This document shows positions 35,571-47,462 of a DNA stretch of 64,000 bases, one piece after another. A program made the translations under genes and the position numbers. Source of the stretch: Chrysoperla carnea (taxonomy: Eukaryota > Arthropoda > Insecta > Neuroptera > Chrysopidae); assembly GCF_905475395.1 (NCBI RefSeq), contig NC_058340.1, positions 74,874,181 to 74,938,180 of the forward strand, written 5' to 3'. The notes beneath the pieces are model-generated. The model ran no database searches. It saw only the letters and a list, made by a program, of their open reading frames with translations, and had not been told where the DNA came from. Each line of letters begins with the position of its first letter. Within the stretch, counting starts at the first letter, position 1.

Positions 35571-35732
35571 AAACGATCTCATAAAATTCTAGTAAAATAA
35601 GATATAAACAAATAAAAAATTAAAATAAATAAAGTTATTAAGTAATTAATAACATTTAAATAAAAAGAAAACAAAATAAATAATTAAATAATAAAAGGAA
35701 ATGATATAACTTATAAAATGTTTATGTAATTC

Positions 35733-35777
<45 letters not shown>
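35733..35777. repeat. (AAT)15 microsatellite
   Basis: Fifteen uninterrupted AAT units. Confidence 0.95.
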
Positions 35778-35778
<1 letters not shown>

Positions 35779-36025
35779 TATATAATTTAAAATAATTGTA
35801 AAATGTAATTACAGATATTTATACATCTAAATATTGTAAATAAATAAATATCTTATTAAAAAGTAAAAGTATTTAGATAAATACCTATATGTGAATTTTT
35901 ATTAAATTATTATTCATATAATTTTAATAATTTAATGCAAAACTTTGTAAAATTGATATAGAGAAAAGGACGATTTTAAATTTTTGACAAATTTGGATAA
36001 ATTGAATGTGACCCCAACTTCAATT

Positions 36026-36147
36026 AGCCTTTTACCTCTGAAAATTAAAAAAAAATCCTCTAGATGCATAGCAGGATATATTTGTACCCCTCCCCCTACT
36101 GTTGCCATCTAGTGGATCTTTTTTTAATCTTCAGAGGAAAAAGGCCT
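36026..36147 (+). mobile_element. Hairpin MITE, copy 1 (122 bp)
   Basis: About 43-bp inverted arms: AGCCTTTTACCTCTGAAAATT...ATCCTCTAGATG and CCATCTAGTGGATC...AATCTTCAGAGGAAAAAGGC. They enclose a loop CAGGATATATTTGTACCCC...CTACTGTTG. A second copy lies 120 bp away in the opposite orientation. Non-coding; strongly foldback. Confidence 0.8.
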
Positions 36148-36265
36148 GGAATTATTAATTATTGTATGTCCGGATTTAATGATAATATGATAATGTTTAT
36201 AATTTGTCTTATGTAGTTAATTAAAAATTTTAATTAGTATTATTTAAAAAATATAATGCTTTAAT

Positions 36266-36381
36266 TAACCTTTTTACTCAGAAGATTAAAAAAAGATCCG
36301 CTAGATGACAACACTAGGGGGTACAAAATATATCCTGCCATCTAGAGGATCTTTTTTTAATCTTCAGAGGAAAAAAGGCTA
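36266..36381 (-). mobile_element. Hairpin MITE, copy 2, inverted relative to copy 1
   Basis: Same arms; the loop reads GACAACACTAGGGGGTACAA..ATATCCTG, the reverse complement of copy 1's loop, which fixes the orientation. The two copies together form a nested inverted pair. Confidence 0.8.
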
Positions 36382-36383
36382 AT

Positions 36384-37896
36384 TTGTAAGTAATTTATAA
36401 ATAATAATTAATGAATTTATTAAATTTTTTTCAATTTAATAAATTTTAAGATAGCGATAGCGGGGAAAATGAAAAATTATATATTTTTATGAAAATTTTA
36501 TTATATAATATATTTAATTGTTTATCATAGTTTTATATAAAATACAAATATTTATAAAATATATAATTTAACAATAATAATAATAATATAAGTTAATTAT
36601 AAATATTAACTAATTAATAAATTGTTTTATTATTATTATTATATTAATTAAGTTAAATGTTAAATATATTTTTAGGATATATTTATTTTTACAACTTATA
36701 ATTATAATTAGCATTTATTATTATTTTTTTAATAAGAAATCAATCAAAATATTGTGTGAATTTTTAAATTTTTATTTTTATGTCAAGGTATTTTAATTTG
36801 ATTTGATTGAATATTATTATATTAGTTTATCTATTTATATAAGAATGGAAGCTGACTGATCAATCAACGCACAACTGAAACCGCTAAGTCTAGAAGCCTG
36901 TAATTTTGTACACACGCTCCTTAAGTAACGTAAGTGAGTAGTTTTGATCTAAAAAGTATAGTTTATTTAATGATGGAAGCAGACTTTCTGAGATATCTGC
37001 TCCCGATTTTTGTACTTTTTGGGTCAAAATGACCTTATATACTTATTTTTCTCGAAATTGGAGATACAAAGAATTTTTCGATTTTTTGCAATTTTTTTAC
37101 CCCTTTGAAAAAATCGAGAAAATCGCAAAAACAAATTTTGTTTCGGAATTTGATGAAATTCGGTAAAAATCTTTTATCCAATAATAATTTATTTAATTTA
37201 AATCAATATTTTTATGTAAATGATAAATAATAGACTTAAGACATTCATTTGATAGTTAAACAAATTATGATATTATTTTTAATAAAAATAAATCAATTTT
37301 TCAATTTATTTAAAACAAATTATTCATACTTTTATATTTTTAATAAGATTTTACAAAATAAATTGGTGAAATTGAATTTTTTTAAGAAGAAACAAAACTT
37401 TTACTTTATCTATTTAAAATAAATTAATATAAAATATAAATCAATAAAAATGTAATGATAATAATTGATAAAAAAATATATTATATATATCTACTTAAAA
37501 TTACATTACGTTAAAATATTTTTTTTTTTTAATTGTCATCAAATAAGTATAAATCATTATTTTGACAATGACCTAATTTAATTAATTTACTAACTAATTA
37601 TGATACAATTTTATAATTGGTTAAAGTTAATTATCTATATCAAAACAATTCATTCATAATTAGATATAACTATTATTTTATAAGTTTATAAAAAAAAAAT
37701 TATTATAAATAAAACCTTTATAATAGTTTTCAATCAAATGTGATTATTAATCATTTAACACTTAAATAATAATTAATTAATTAATCAATTATAAATACTT
37801 TAAAAAATAAAATAAAAAGATTTTTTTTCTTTTAAAATCATTTAAAAATGTTAAAACAGAATATACAATATTGTTATAAAAATTAAATCTGATAAA
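36384..37896. other. AT-rich non-coding DNA with a repeat-like block
   Basis: At 36830-36905 the sequence TCTATTTATATAAGAATGGAAGCTGACTGA, then TCAATCAACGCACAACTGAAACC, resembles the 5' part of dispersed insect repeats but has no second copy here. The rest is low-complexity. No gene seen. Confidence 0.4.
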
Positions 37897-38979
37897 TTAG
37901 TCTAGTTAACATCCACGATTTTTCTAACTTTTTTGTATATTCTCCGAAAATTACGAAATAGGTGTCATTCGATTCGTAATTTTATGTAGAAAGTTTACTG
38001 AAAAAAATGAAATGGCGCTAAAAAAAATTGCAAAAGTTATAAACAATTAAGTGAAAAATAAAATAGGGGGTTCAGTTTTTTTTGAATAACTCAAAAAATA
38101 TTGAAAATTTTCGAAATCTGAAAAAAGATCCAAAAAGATGAAGAAATTTCCTAAAATAAAGTTTGTACTGCCGAAGTTGTATCTCTAATATTTATAATTT
38201 TTACAGAGCCTTGAAAATAGCGCAAAATATACAAGTTTGGCTCTCGCGCGCGTTCTGTCTTTGAGACCTACTAACATAAAAAAATTATTTAAACATATAA
38301 AATATGAATATTAATAAATAAAAAATTAATGTAGTTTTGAGATACATGAATAGACAATAATCCGTGGTTGAAAATTTTTTTTGTTAATTTTTGCATTAGT
38401 TATGTAATTGTTAACTAACAATTTTTTTCTATATAGAATGTTAACATAAAATCTCCGATAATTATTAAATTAAAACCCCAGAATTTTTTTCCCTCCGTGA
38501 AGTTATTCTTATTAAGCTTACAAATAAATTACCGTTTTTAAAATTTTGATTTTTCAAATTGTTATTAACATTTGAATATTAACAAATGAAAAAAAGTAAT
38601 GAAAGAAAATATTTTTTTAAAATTTTTTTATTGTTTTAATTTTTTCTAATTAAAAGCTACATAAAAATAATTTTTTGAAATTTTTTACAATTGTTGTTTA
38701 AAAAATTGTTATAAACAAATACATTGTTTATGAGTAAATCGAAATTTTTTTTTTGCAATATGTTCATTAACATAAATTATAATTTAAAATAAAAAAATTT
38801 TTTCTTAAAAAATTTATTTTTCACTTAATTGTTTATAACTTTTGCAATTTTTTTTAGCGCCATTTCATTTTTTTCAGTAAACTTTCTACATAAAATTACG
38901 AATCGAATTACACCTATTTCGTAATTTTCGGAGAATATACAAAAAAGTTAGAAAAAATCGTGGATGTTAACTAGACTAA
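37897..38979. mobile_element. 1,083-bp foldback element with 166-bp inverted arms
   Basis: Left arm 37897-38063 (TTAGTCTAGTTAACATCC ... CAATTAAGTGAAAAATA) and right arm 38814-38979 are reverse complements with only a few differences, for example GTGTCATTCGATTCG against TGTAATTCGATTCG. The 750-bp spacer is AT-rich and has no coding frame. An ATAA lies on both outer sides, separated from the left arm by one A, so a 4-bp target duplication is possible but not certain. The near-identity of the arms suggests recent origin or arm-to-arm conversion. Foldback or long-TIR non-autonomous DNA transposon; superfamily unknown. Confidence 0.85.
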
Positions 38980-39466
38980 ATAAGTTATAAAGTTATGATA
39001 AAATACATCAAATTTTATAGATAGGTAATATAGGTTTATAAACAATCAATATCAATCAATAATTTTACCTTCTGAAGTGATAATCAACAATTCAATTGAC
39101 ACGCTCTAGATCATTGATTTTTAATCAATAAATAATCACTTGAGGCCTGTCATCTTTAATTTATATTACTTAGACCCAAAGTGTTTGACCAAAATAAAAT
39201 CTGCAATAGATTAAGTTATCAAAGATTGGTATAATTCATGAGAACTCCAGTAAATAAAAAAAAAATTCCTATTTTTAAGTTCAGTGTCTGGATATATGAT
39301 GTTTATTTTATAAATACGTATTTCGTCTATAATGTAGTCATCCTCAGTATGAATTAGCTATAGTCTGCTGAAAGATATTTTATTAAGAGGCGAAAAAGAA
39401 TGATGAATGTAATTGTAAATCATTGTTAACCTCCGAATCAAAAAATAGGATTAGATACTGTAAGTT
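38980..39466. other. Non-coding intergenic DNA
   Basis: AT-rich; nothing recognised. Confidence 0.45.
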
Positions 39467-39656
39467 ATGCCGGCTTTCCACTAAACAAACAAACAAAAGA
39501 AAACTGGAACTCGAGTCAAAAAAAACAAAACTGCAACTTTTTACAAAATTTTTGAAGACTGGCAATGTATTAGCCAATGGCTATTACAGTTTCAGCTTTG
39601 TTTTTGTTGCAGTTTCAGTTTTATTTTTGCTTGTCCGTTTAGTGGAAAATCGGCAT
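39467..39656. mobile_element. 190-bp MITE (TIR ATGCCGGCTTTCCACTAAAC)
   Basis: Left end ATGCCGGCTTTCCACTAAAC and right end GTTTAGTGGAAAATCGGCAT are inverted repeats with two mismatches. The pairing continues inward (AAACAAAC.., CAGTTT.., GCAACTTTT), so most of the element folds back around TAGCCAATGGCTA at about 39571. The frames at 39383-39577 and 39423-39689 are by-products of this palindrome. Confidence 0.75.
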
Positions 39657-39667
39657 AGGTTGCTATG

Positions 39668-39745
39668 TGTGTGTCTATTTGAAAGGTAATTTTTTGGAAA
39701 GTGTTCTTAGCTATGTTTCAAGACAATCGGTTCAGTTTTGGAAAA
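39668..39745 (-). repeat. Repeat family A, short fragment in reverse orientation
   Basis: Read on the minus strand: CCAAAACTGAACCGATTGTC, TTGAAACATAGCTAAGAACACT, AAAATTACCTTTCAAATAGACAC. This is an internal piece of family A and the only minus-strand member seen. Confidence 0.7.
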
Positions 39746-40017
39746 ATGGATCTTACTCTAATATTGCATCCGATAGATCAGATAATTGCATGGGCGTATC
39801 CAACTTTTGCTTCAAAGGGCACGGGGACATAAGCATATTGATCTAGAAACTTGTGGTCCAAAAATTTCATAAATCAAATAGTATTTTGGTATAACACATA
39901 CTTAGTCAAGTAAATCAATCGTAAATCCGGACAAGGGGGGGGGAGGTGGAATATCCCTGATCTACCCTCTTCTCAGTACGTTCATAGATAACCATTAAGT
40001 TTACAAAATAATAAATA

Positions 40018-40615
40018 AACAAGTGAAAACAAACAATTGACTGAGTTAATTGTTGAAATACCATGTATAGACAGTGTTGATGAAGCAATCGTTTGTTTTT
40101 TGACGTCACGTTAATAAAAAAAGATATCCACTTTTAAATAGCTACACACACACTGATATTCCCATATTAATGCATACTAAAAAATTTGCATCTAATAAGC
40201 GCCCTCGTGGGTAAACAGTGAAGTTTACAAAAAAAATTTTCAAACAAAAGTTGTTTATTTTTTTATAAAGAACATTTTTTACATTTAAACTTTTGTTCTA
40301 TCTCTAACGGTTTACAAGATGGGTTCTACGGACCCAAGACCCAATTGACCCATATTGCTCATTTACGAACTTGACCTCAGTTTTTAGATCTTGAGTACGC
40401 TATAAAAATTTCATCTTGATATCTCTTTTCGTTTTTGAGTTATCGTGTCCACAGACGGACGGACGGTCGGACGGACAACCGGAAATGGACTAATTAGGTG
40501 ATTCTATGAACACCTATACCAAAATTTTTTTCGTAGCATGAATATTTTTAGGCGTTACAAACTTTGGACTAAACTTAATATACTATGTATATTTCATATA
40601 TACATGGTATAAAAA
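40018..40615 (-). repeat. Repeat family B, copy 2
   Basis: Reverse-orientation, nearly full-length relative of 7460-8050: AAGTGAAAACAAACAATTGAC..., GCGCCCTCGTGGGTAAACAGTG, TGTTCTATCTCTAACGGTTT, GACGGACGGACGGTCGGACGG, GGTGATTCTATGAACACCTA, and TATATACATGGTATAAA at the end. TATACCATGTATA-type words at both ends are inverted relative to each other. The 64-codon minus-strand frame at 39915-40109 is incidental. Confidence 0.8.
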
Positions 40616-41499
40616 TATGTGTAAATAAAATTTAACCACATTTTTTAAAGACATAAATCTAGTAACATAATTATAATTTTAAAAATAAAAATATTTCAAA
40701 ATATCCGTTTTAAAAATCATTTCAAATTCACTTTAAAATATACTTACATACTATATATAAAATGAAATGAAACGGATACAAATTTAAATAAGTAAAAGTA
40801 TTTTATTCTTTAAAAAAAATGTGTTTTTTAGTCAAATATACATTATTTATACTGACGTTAGTTAACATTAACGTCATATGAACATTTTAAAACATATGTT
40901 TTAACATACGCTTATAGTGTACAAGCATTGACAGAGATTCCCTAGGTTTTGAAAAGAGGAATGCGAAAATAATTTAGATTCATATACGCCAAAGCATTAA
41001 GCATTCTAATTATGGGTTATATATTTATTTTTTTTTTAATCTTCCAACCATAAATGCAGTCTTCCGTATCGACCGTATTTAACTCCAAAAATGAGCGGCT
41101 TTTACAGAGCCACAAAAGTCGTTCTTCCTGGAGTTAAATGCCACTGAGAAAACCGTACTTTTGACTAGGAGATTAAGAAAAATCAACTATTTTGTTTTAA
41201 TTTGAAAACTGACAAGTCTTTAAAATATTTTCGACTGATCGAGAAACGTAAGAAATGAAATAAAAAAAATTACTCTACTGCTGAGTAACAAATCGTGGAC
41301 CTCTTACTCTCACGTTAAATACCTAAACCACTGCATCACTTGTTTATACAGATATGTACAAATATTATTGCAAAATTGCATATTATAAAATGTTATCAAA
41401 GGAAATATAAACAATATGGGTGATATTTTTAAAAAAAATTAAATTTAATCAGTAAATAAATAAATAAATAGGCACGCACATAAAAAATATAAATAAAAA
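40616..41499. other. Non-coding intergenic DNA
   Basis: AT-rich. A more balanced stretch at 41040-41180 holds an imperfect palindrome: CGTATTTAACTCC..AATGAGCGGC..CTGGAGTTAAATGCC. No gene. Confidence 0.45.
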
Positions 41500-42070
41500 A
41501 TAAGTGATAACATAATTGACTGAGCTAATTGTTGACATACCGTGTATAAAAAGTGTTGAATGCTAGAGTTTGAATTATTTTTAATAAATTAGAAGAGTTT
41601 TCAAAAAACCAACACAATTATGGCGGCAAATAAATGGTTTTCGAAAATTTTCGAAAGTATTTTCTAGAATTTTTTAGAATACTAGACTTTTAGTCTACTA
41701 ATTAAAGCTACCTGCAAGTTTTTAACCCCCTATCTTTTATAGTTTTGGTGAAAATGGGCAACAAAATTGTGCCCTAATTTTATAGACCCAAGAACCAAAA
41801 TGTTGCTTATTTACGAAATCAAACTCACTTTTTACGTCCTGAGCACTTTATAAAAATTTTAACTTGGCATCTCTTTTCGTTTTTGAGTTATCTTGATCAC
41901 AAACGAACGGGCAGAAAGACGAACAACCGGAAATGGACTATTTAGATGATTTTATGAACACCTTTACCATAATTTTGTTCGTATTATCAATAATTCTAAG
42001 TGTTACAAACTTGGGACTAAAATTAATATACCTTGATATATATATATCATATATACCTACAAAGTATAAA
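41500..42070 (-). repeat. Repeat family B, copy 3
   Basis: Same orientation as copy 2 and about 900 bp beyond it: AAGTGATAACATAATTGACTGAGC, ATTTACGAAATCAAACTCAC, ATCTCTTTTCGTTTTTGAG, GGAAATGGACTATTTAGATG, ending TATATATCATATATACC. More diverged than copy 2, with the CCTCGTGGGTAAACA block replaced. Confidence 0.75.
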
Positions 42071-43097
42071 AATTACAATAAATCATAAAGTTATTTAGGT
42101 CGAACAATATGAAGGTATACTTAACAAGTTAAGAGTTATAAAAGTGACTTAAATTAACAATTATTAAAGACTAGACGACTATGACTATAGAAGTGTAGAC
42201 TACTTCTTTTTAAAGTATTAAAAAATGTCATAACCGGAAATTGACTTGTTATCTATATGAGAGAAATATCTAGGTAAAGTATTACTTCCTTTATATTTTT
42301 TACAACATATAAGTTAACTATTTTTACCTATTTTATATAAAAAATACAGCAAATTATTAATATAAGTTTCTATTTTAAAAGTCTGTTTTAACTTTCATAT
42401 GTTATGTATGATTAATATACTCATCAAAAGGCGCCCAGATGACAAAAAGGCCTAAAATATGGAAAAATACTATTTTTTGGCATGTTTTAAATACGAAAAG
42501 TGAGAAATTGATTAAATTTTACAATAAAATATGCAATGCCTTAAAAAAAGACAGTTTAAGTTTTAGAATGATATGAGACAAGTATCAGTGCGATGCAATG
42601 ATTTATTCCAGTGAATACAGGATTTTTAATCCAGAAGTGTCAATTTTGCTTTTAAATTGAATTTCTTGATTCAAAAAGCTTCCACTCGACCCACTTTTCG
42701 AACTAGATACTGGTCTATAACTATTTCATCATGATTTTATATGAAGTTAAAACAGACTTTTTCTCAAATGTACATACTGTGTACAATACAAACAGTGAAG
42801 TAATTGTTATAAAAATAGTTTATTTTTATGACAGGTTGACTGATAAGTTAAAATAGTCATAATTATTGACATTCTGATAACAAACAGCTAACTACTTCTG
42901 CAGAGCAGTTAAAAAAAGTATCAAATAACATTATTATTCAAAATGTCTATACATTTATTAGTCTAGTCTAGTTTAGTCTAGACATTGTAAGACTTTTTTA
43001 GATAAAAATGATAAAGGTACTTCATTCATGTTTATTGTTCACCGAGAACTGAATCGATTTCAATTTATAGATCAATTCTGTTAAAAAAAATCCTAAA
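42071..43097. other. Non-coding intergenic DNA
   Basis: AT-rich; a TAGTCTAGTCTAGTTTAGTCTAGAC cluster near 42959. No exon or RNA gene recognised. Confidence 0.45.
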
Positions 43098-43394
43098 CAA
43101 GTGAAATTTACAAAATTTAAAATATCCCCGACAAATGTTTCGGGTACGGATCCCTAAACTCGAACTTTAAACATAGCTAAGAACAAACTCCATTAAATTT
43201 TCTTTTTCGTCATAGACTTCGCCAAACTGATTCGATTTTCGCCTCTTTTTTAGTTGTTTTGGTTACGGAACCTTTAACTCGAACTTGATATATAGCTAAA
43301 AACATACTCCATTAAATGATGCTACAGATAGACAGACACACATAGCGGCCAAACTTAAAACAACCCTCTTTTTGATTCGGGGATTTAAAACATA
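43098..43394 (+). repeat. Repeat family A, copy 6
   Basis: AAGTGAAATTTACAAAATTT, CCCCGACAAATGTTTCGGG, two CATAGCTAAGAACA-like words, AGACAGACACACATAGCGGCC, ending TTCGGGGATTTAAAA. It lacks the 'AAAATCGGTTCATCCGTTTAGG' segment, so it has an internal deletion. Confidence 0.75.
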
Positions 43395-45069
43395 AGAAAA
43401 ATGCCAAACTTGGCTGTTTGATTTACACCAATATTGCAAAAATTTCCATGAGAAAGCCTTTTACATGAGTAAGATTCAAAATAATATGAAAACACTATAA
43501 CAAAAATTAACATTTTTTTAATGATTAAAAATTTAAAAATAGATTTCTATAAAATTAAAATTATAAATTTGAATAAAAACATTTTATAAATAGATTCAAA
43601 CGTTATACAAACGTATAACATGTTCTCAGTTCATTTTGAACGTCAGATACGCACTTTAACTTTTAACATTAAAAAATATTTAACATTTTTCAATTTAGTT
43701 GAATATCAATCTTTTATATATTATATTCACATATATTTTAATTCAACAATATGTTTATTAAAAATTGAATAATTATTATAACATAGTGTTTATTTATTAT
43801 AAATAATTAATTATGTATAATTTAATAATTGTGTAGTGTTTAATTTAAATAATATGTCATCAAAGTTTGATGGTTTATTTGTAAAAAGTTTCAAAGCAGT
43901 ATGTAATAATTTTATGCATCTTTTTTATATGATAGGCAACTTTTAATACATTCATGTTATATGCATAGTATTATTAATAATCAAAAATATTTTTATTTAT
44001 TGATAATATTGATTTACTGATAATTGCTAATGAAATAACTAATTTTAATATTATTGAATTGAAAAAATATCATTATTTAATTGAAATTTCAATCATATCT
44101 TATACATAAATATTAATATATTATTATTATTAAAAGTAATTCTTTAAAAGTAACAATCTTTCCCTTTGAAATGTTAAAATTAAAGGATACCTTTCTTTTT
44201 AAATAATTTTAAGAAAGTAAAATGTTTCAAGAATTAAAAAAAAAAAAAAAATTTTATTAAAATGCTAAAAATAAAACATTATACATTTAAAACGTCATTC
44301 TAACTACAAACTGTGAATGTTAACGAATAACATTTAAAGAAAAACACTCTAAGCTGATCTCTGACTGACATTAAAAACTGCTGAATATTTTTATATAAAT
44401 AATATTTATATTAAATATATTAAATAATAAATTTTGAAGGTTAAATTTTATATTATGAATAAAGTTTTAATAATCATATAAAAATCATATTGAACAGATT
44501 TAATATTTATCATCAATATACAAATCGATTTATATTCATGTGAATGTGATAATCGAATAATTTGATCAAAAAATACAGGATGTTTGGGTAAAATTGTGCA
44601 AAAACAATTATTTACAATATTCTTTTGAACAGATTTTTTATAAATTTATAAAATAATAAATATGTTATAAAAATGAATTTAAAAAAAATTTTTTTTTATT
44701 CTAATTCTAAATGATATATATAATTATGAATTAGTTGAATGACTTATAAATTATTAAAATAAAATAGTTTTTAGATAACAATAAATAATAAAATAGTTAA
44801 TTTATTTATATAATTTAAAAATAAATTAACTATTTTATTAAGTTATTCATCAAAATTAATGGAAATCTTTAGATGTCAGTCATATTCATTTTATGTATAA
44901 AATTGTATCTTTTATTTATTAACTGGATACAAAAAGACATATGCACTTCTATTTTTTATGGTTCTGTATACTTAAGAGAACACTTGTGAGAAAATTGGGC
45001 GAGAAAAAGGAAGCTACCCTGGTTAACCCTCTACCTCAATATGTACATAGCGCCGGTGGCAAGTATTTA
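43395..45069. other. Very AT-rich non-coding DNA
   Basis: Low-complexity A/T; homopolymer runs at 44236-44252 and 44680-44697. Nothing coding seen. Confidence 0.45.
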
Positions 45070-45460
45070 GATAAGATCGGATAAAATTTGAATATATTAT
45101 AAAAAAAAATGGGAGATTTTAACTTTATGACATCATCAGAATCAAAAAAATTTAATTTTTCTCTATCACATCCAAATTTTATCCAATTTTGATAATCCAA
45201 GTATGTAATCCTACTAAATTTGGGTCATACTGTTCAAATTTGTGATCAAAACTAACCTTACTCTAATAAGTTTTAATAATGTGGATTCCTGGTCCCGGAA
45301 TTAAGCAAATAAGTGATAGCTTGCGAAAACTGACATAACAGCTGAAAAAAATGACCCAAAATTAGTGGATTTCAAAAAAAATTCAAATAAAATCGGTAAA
45401 AATTTGCCTGTGTTATCAAAAAAAATCGAACTTTTTTACTTTATGACTTTATGTAAATTA
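45070..45460 (+). repeat. 316-bp repeat family, 1.3 diverged units
   Basis: Shares CATCATCAGAATC.AAAAAATTTAATTTT, CTCTATCACATCCAAATTTT, GGTCATACTGTTCAAATTTG, CTGGTCCCGGAATTAAGCA and AGTGGATTTCAAAAAAAATTC, in the same order as 18163-19276. No Helitron-like terminus was found next to it. Confidence 0.8.
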
Positions 45461-46961
45461 ATTAGCGCTTTTACATGATTTTTTACTAACTTTTTTAGTG
45501 ACGGAACTGTGTAAAGGTTCCTAAAGCGTTGAAAACCTCGAAAGAAAACAAAAAATGGTTGGAAATTTTCCATCCCTACCTGAAATTCAACCTCCGATAA
45601 CATTATCCTACTAGTATATAACCCTACAAACCAAATTTCGAATTATTTTATCTAAAAAGAGCCCCAAGAGATGCCAGAAACTTATCAAAAACTTAAACTT
45701 ATCTTATTTAGTAAGGAAAGATGAATAAAAACTGTTAATTTACTTAAAAATCGTACAGAACCCTTCATTTAAGAGGAGTATGACTCACACTTGTAGGTAT
45801 TTTTGTGTAATTTTAATTTTAGAAGAAATTATTTTGTTGTCTTTATTGTAATGTTTGGTCTAAAAATACTTTTTAAACAAAATGTCATTTATTTTAACTA
45901 TTTCAGACATAAAAAATAATTTATATACTTATCTATCTATATATTGAGATATTTTAACAAATTTAGAACCCCTTGCTGAATTTTTTTTAAAAATTATTAA
46001 AAATTGTATGTTGTCAATGACCTTAAAAACCATTAAGTCTATTTTAATTTAATGTTGTGTCAGATCGTTTTCAAGACATATAATTTTATCAAACAAAAAT
46101 GGTTTTTCATGTCCAATTTATTTTGTATAGATTCACTTATTTGCAAACCAAATGTTTTAGTAGAGCGAATTCTTCAATCTAGTCGAATCTAAAACTATTC
46201 TGACAAAATTTTATACCAAAAGAATTGCATAAAATTAAAAAAAAATAGAGTTGTTGTGGGACACACGGTAAGAACTATGTTCCTTCGTACATTTATTTAC
46301 AAAGTATTTTTCAGAAAGTTTATGATATTAATTTATTCTTTAAGGAATTTTAATTTTTAGCTACTTTTACTTTTTACTATATGAATTAATTGTAATATTA
46401 GTTTAAAAAAGACGTAATTCTGATTTAGTAGTCAACCCAATTTTTTCGTTGCACTTTTTTTGGTTTTACCTCCCAACCAGCAAATAAATCAGAATAATAA
46501 TTTGCCTTTTTTGATTTTCACTAAAAAAACCATAAAACATATAAAAAAATTTTTCATTTTTATGATTCTTTTTTATCTTAATTTTTTAGCTTAAAATTCA
46601 TAATGTCATGATTTGAATTTTGATTTATTTAATTTAATTTATTTATTTATATATTTATTTTTTTATAAACAGTCCTCTCATATAATTATTAAGTATAGCC
46701 TTGAAATAAACCTAAAAGTTAAAAATAAATAAATATATATTTATTTCATAAAATATATAAATGCGTGCAGCGGCGTTATGTACAAGATTTGCTTAATCGT
46801 TAACAAAAACGAATACAGAGTGTTCTCCTACACTTACTTTTTCCCCATCTGTTATTTATCTCTTTTTATAGAAAATTTTATCCCAAAAATAAGCACTCAT
46901 TTAATTGAGTACTACCTGCCTGGCTTTTTTTGAATGCCAAATAATTGTCATTTTTTTAAAC
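45461..46961. other. Non-coding intergenic DNA
   Basis: AT-rich with no supported gene or repeat boundary. Confidence 0.45.
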
Positions 46962-47462
46962 CCTATATATTATAAATATGAAAGTAAGGTTGTTTGTTTG
47001 TTTGTGACGCTTTCACGCAAAAACTAGTGAATGGATTTGAATGAAACTCTACAATAATATAGCTCATTCATCAGACTAGCACAGGAGCTATAATTTATAA
47101 AGATTCTTTTTTAAATTAATTAATTAAATTTAGTCTGTCATTTCATTGCGCCATCTATGAGCATCATTTTTAACCATAAATTAAAAATTTCTGTAAAAAT
47201 GGTAAACATAAAAATGTAAAATAGTAAAAAAACAATTCATGGCCGTCTGTTCTGATATACTCAATGAATTATGACTATTTTACATTGAAAAACAAAAATG
47301 GAAAACTGTAAATATATTTTACCTGTGTAAAACAATGCCTATCCTTATTTCGTGTGTTATGGAAGGGGGATAAGTGAGAAGTAGGGAGGTGAAGGCTATA
47401 ACGCGGTGATTTTTACCAGCCTTTACTTTTAAACCCAGTGAAATGGGCGGGTATCAAGCTAG
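46962..47462 (+). mobile_element. Non-autonomous Helitron-like element, copy H3 (full length)
   Basis: 501 bp. Starts CCTATATATTATAAATATGAAAGTAAGG and (TTTG)n; ends with a hairpin CCCA-GTGAAA-TGGG, 11 bases (CGGGTATCAAG), then CTAG followed by T. A short GC-rich hairpin about 11 nt before CTRR is the standard Helitron 3' signature. It shares its body with H2 (28010) and its termini with H1 (25788). Non-coding, so it must depend on a Rep/helicase elsewhere; the ORF at 62534-62917 may be a trace of such an element. Confidence 0.8.
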
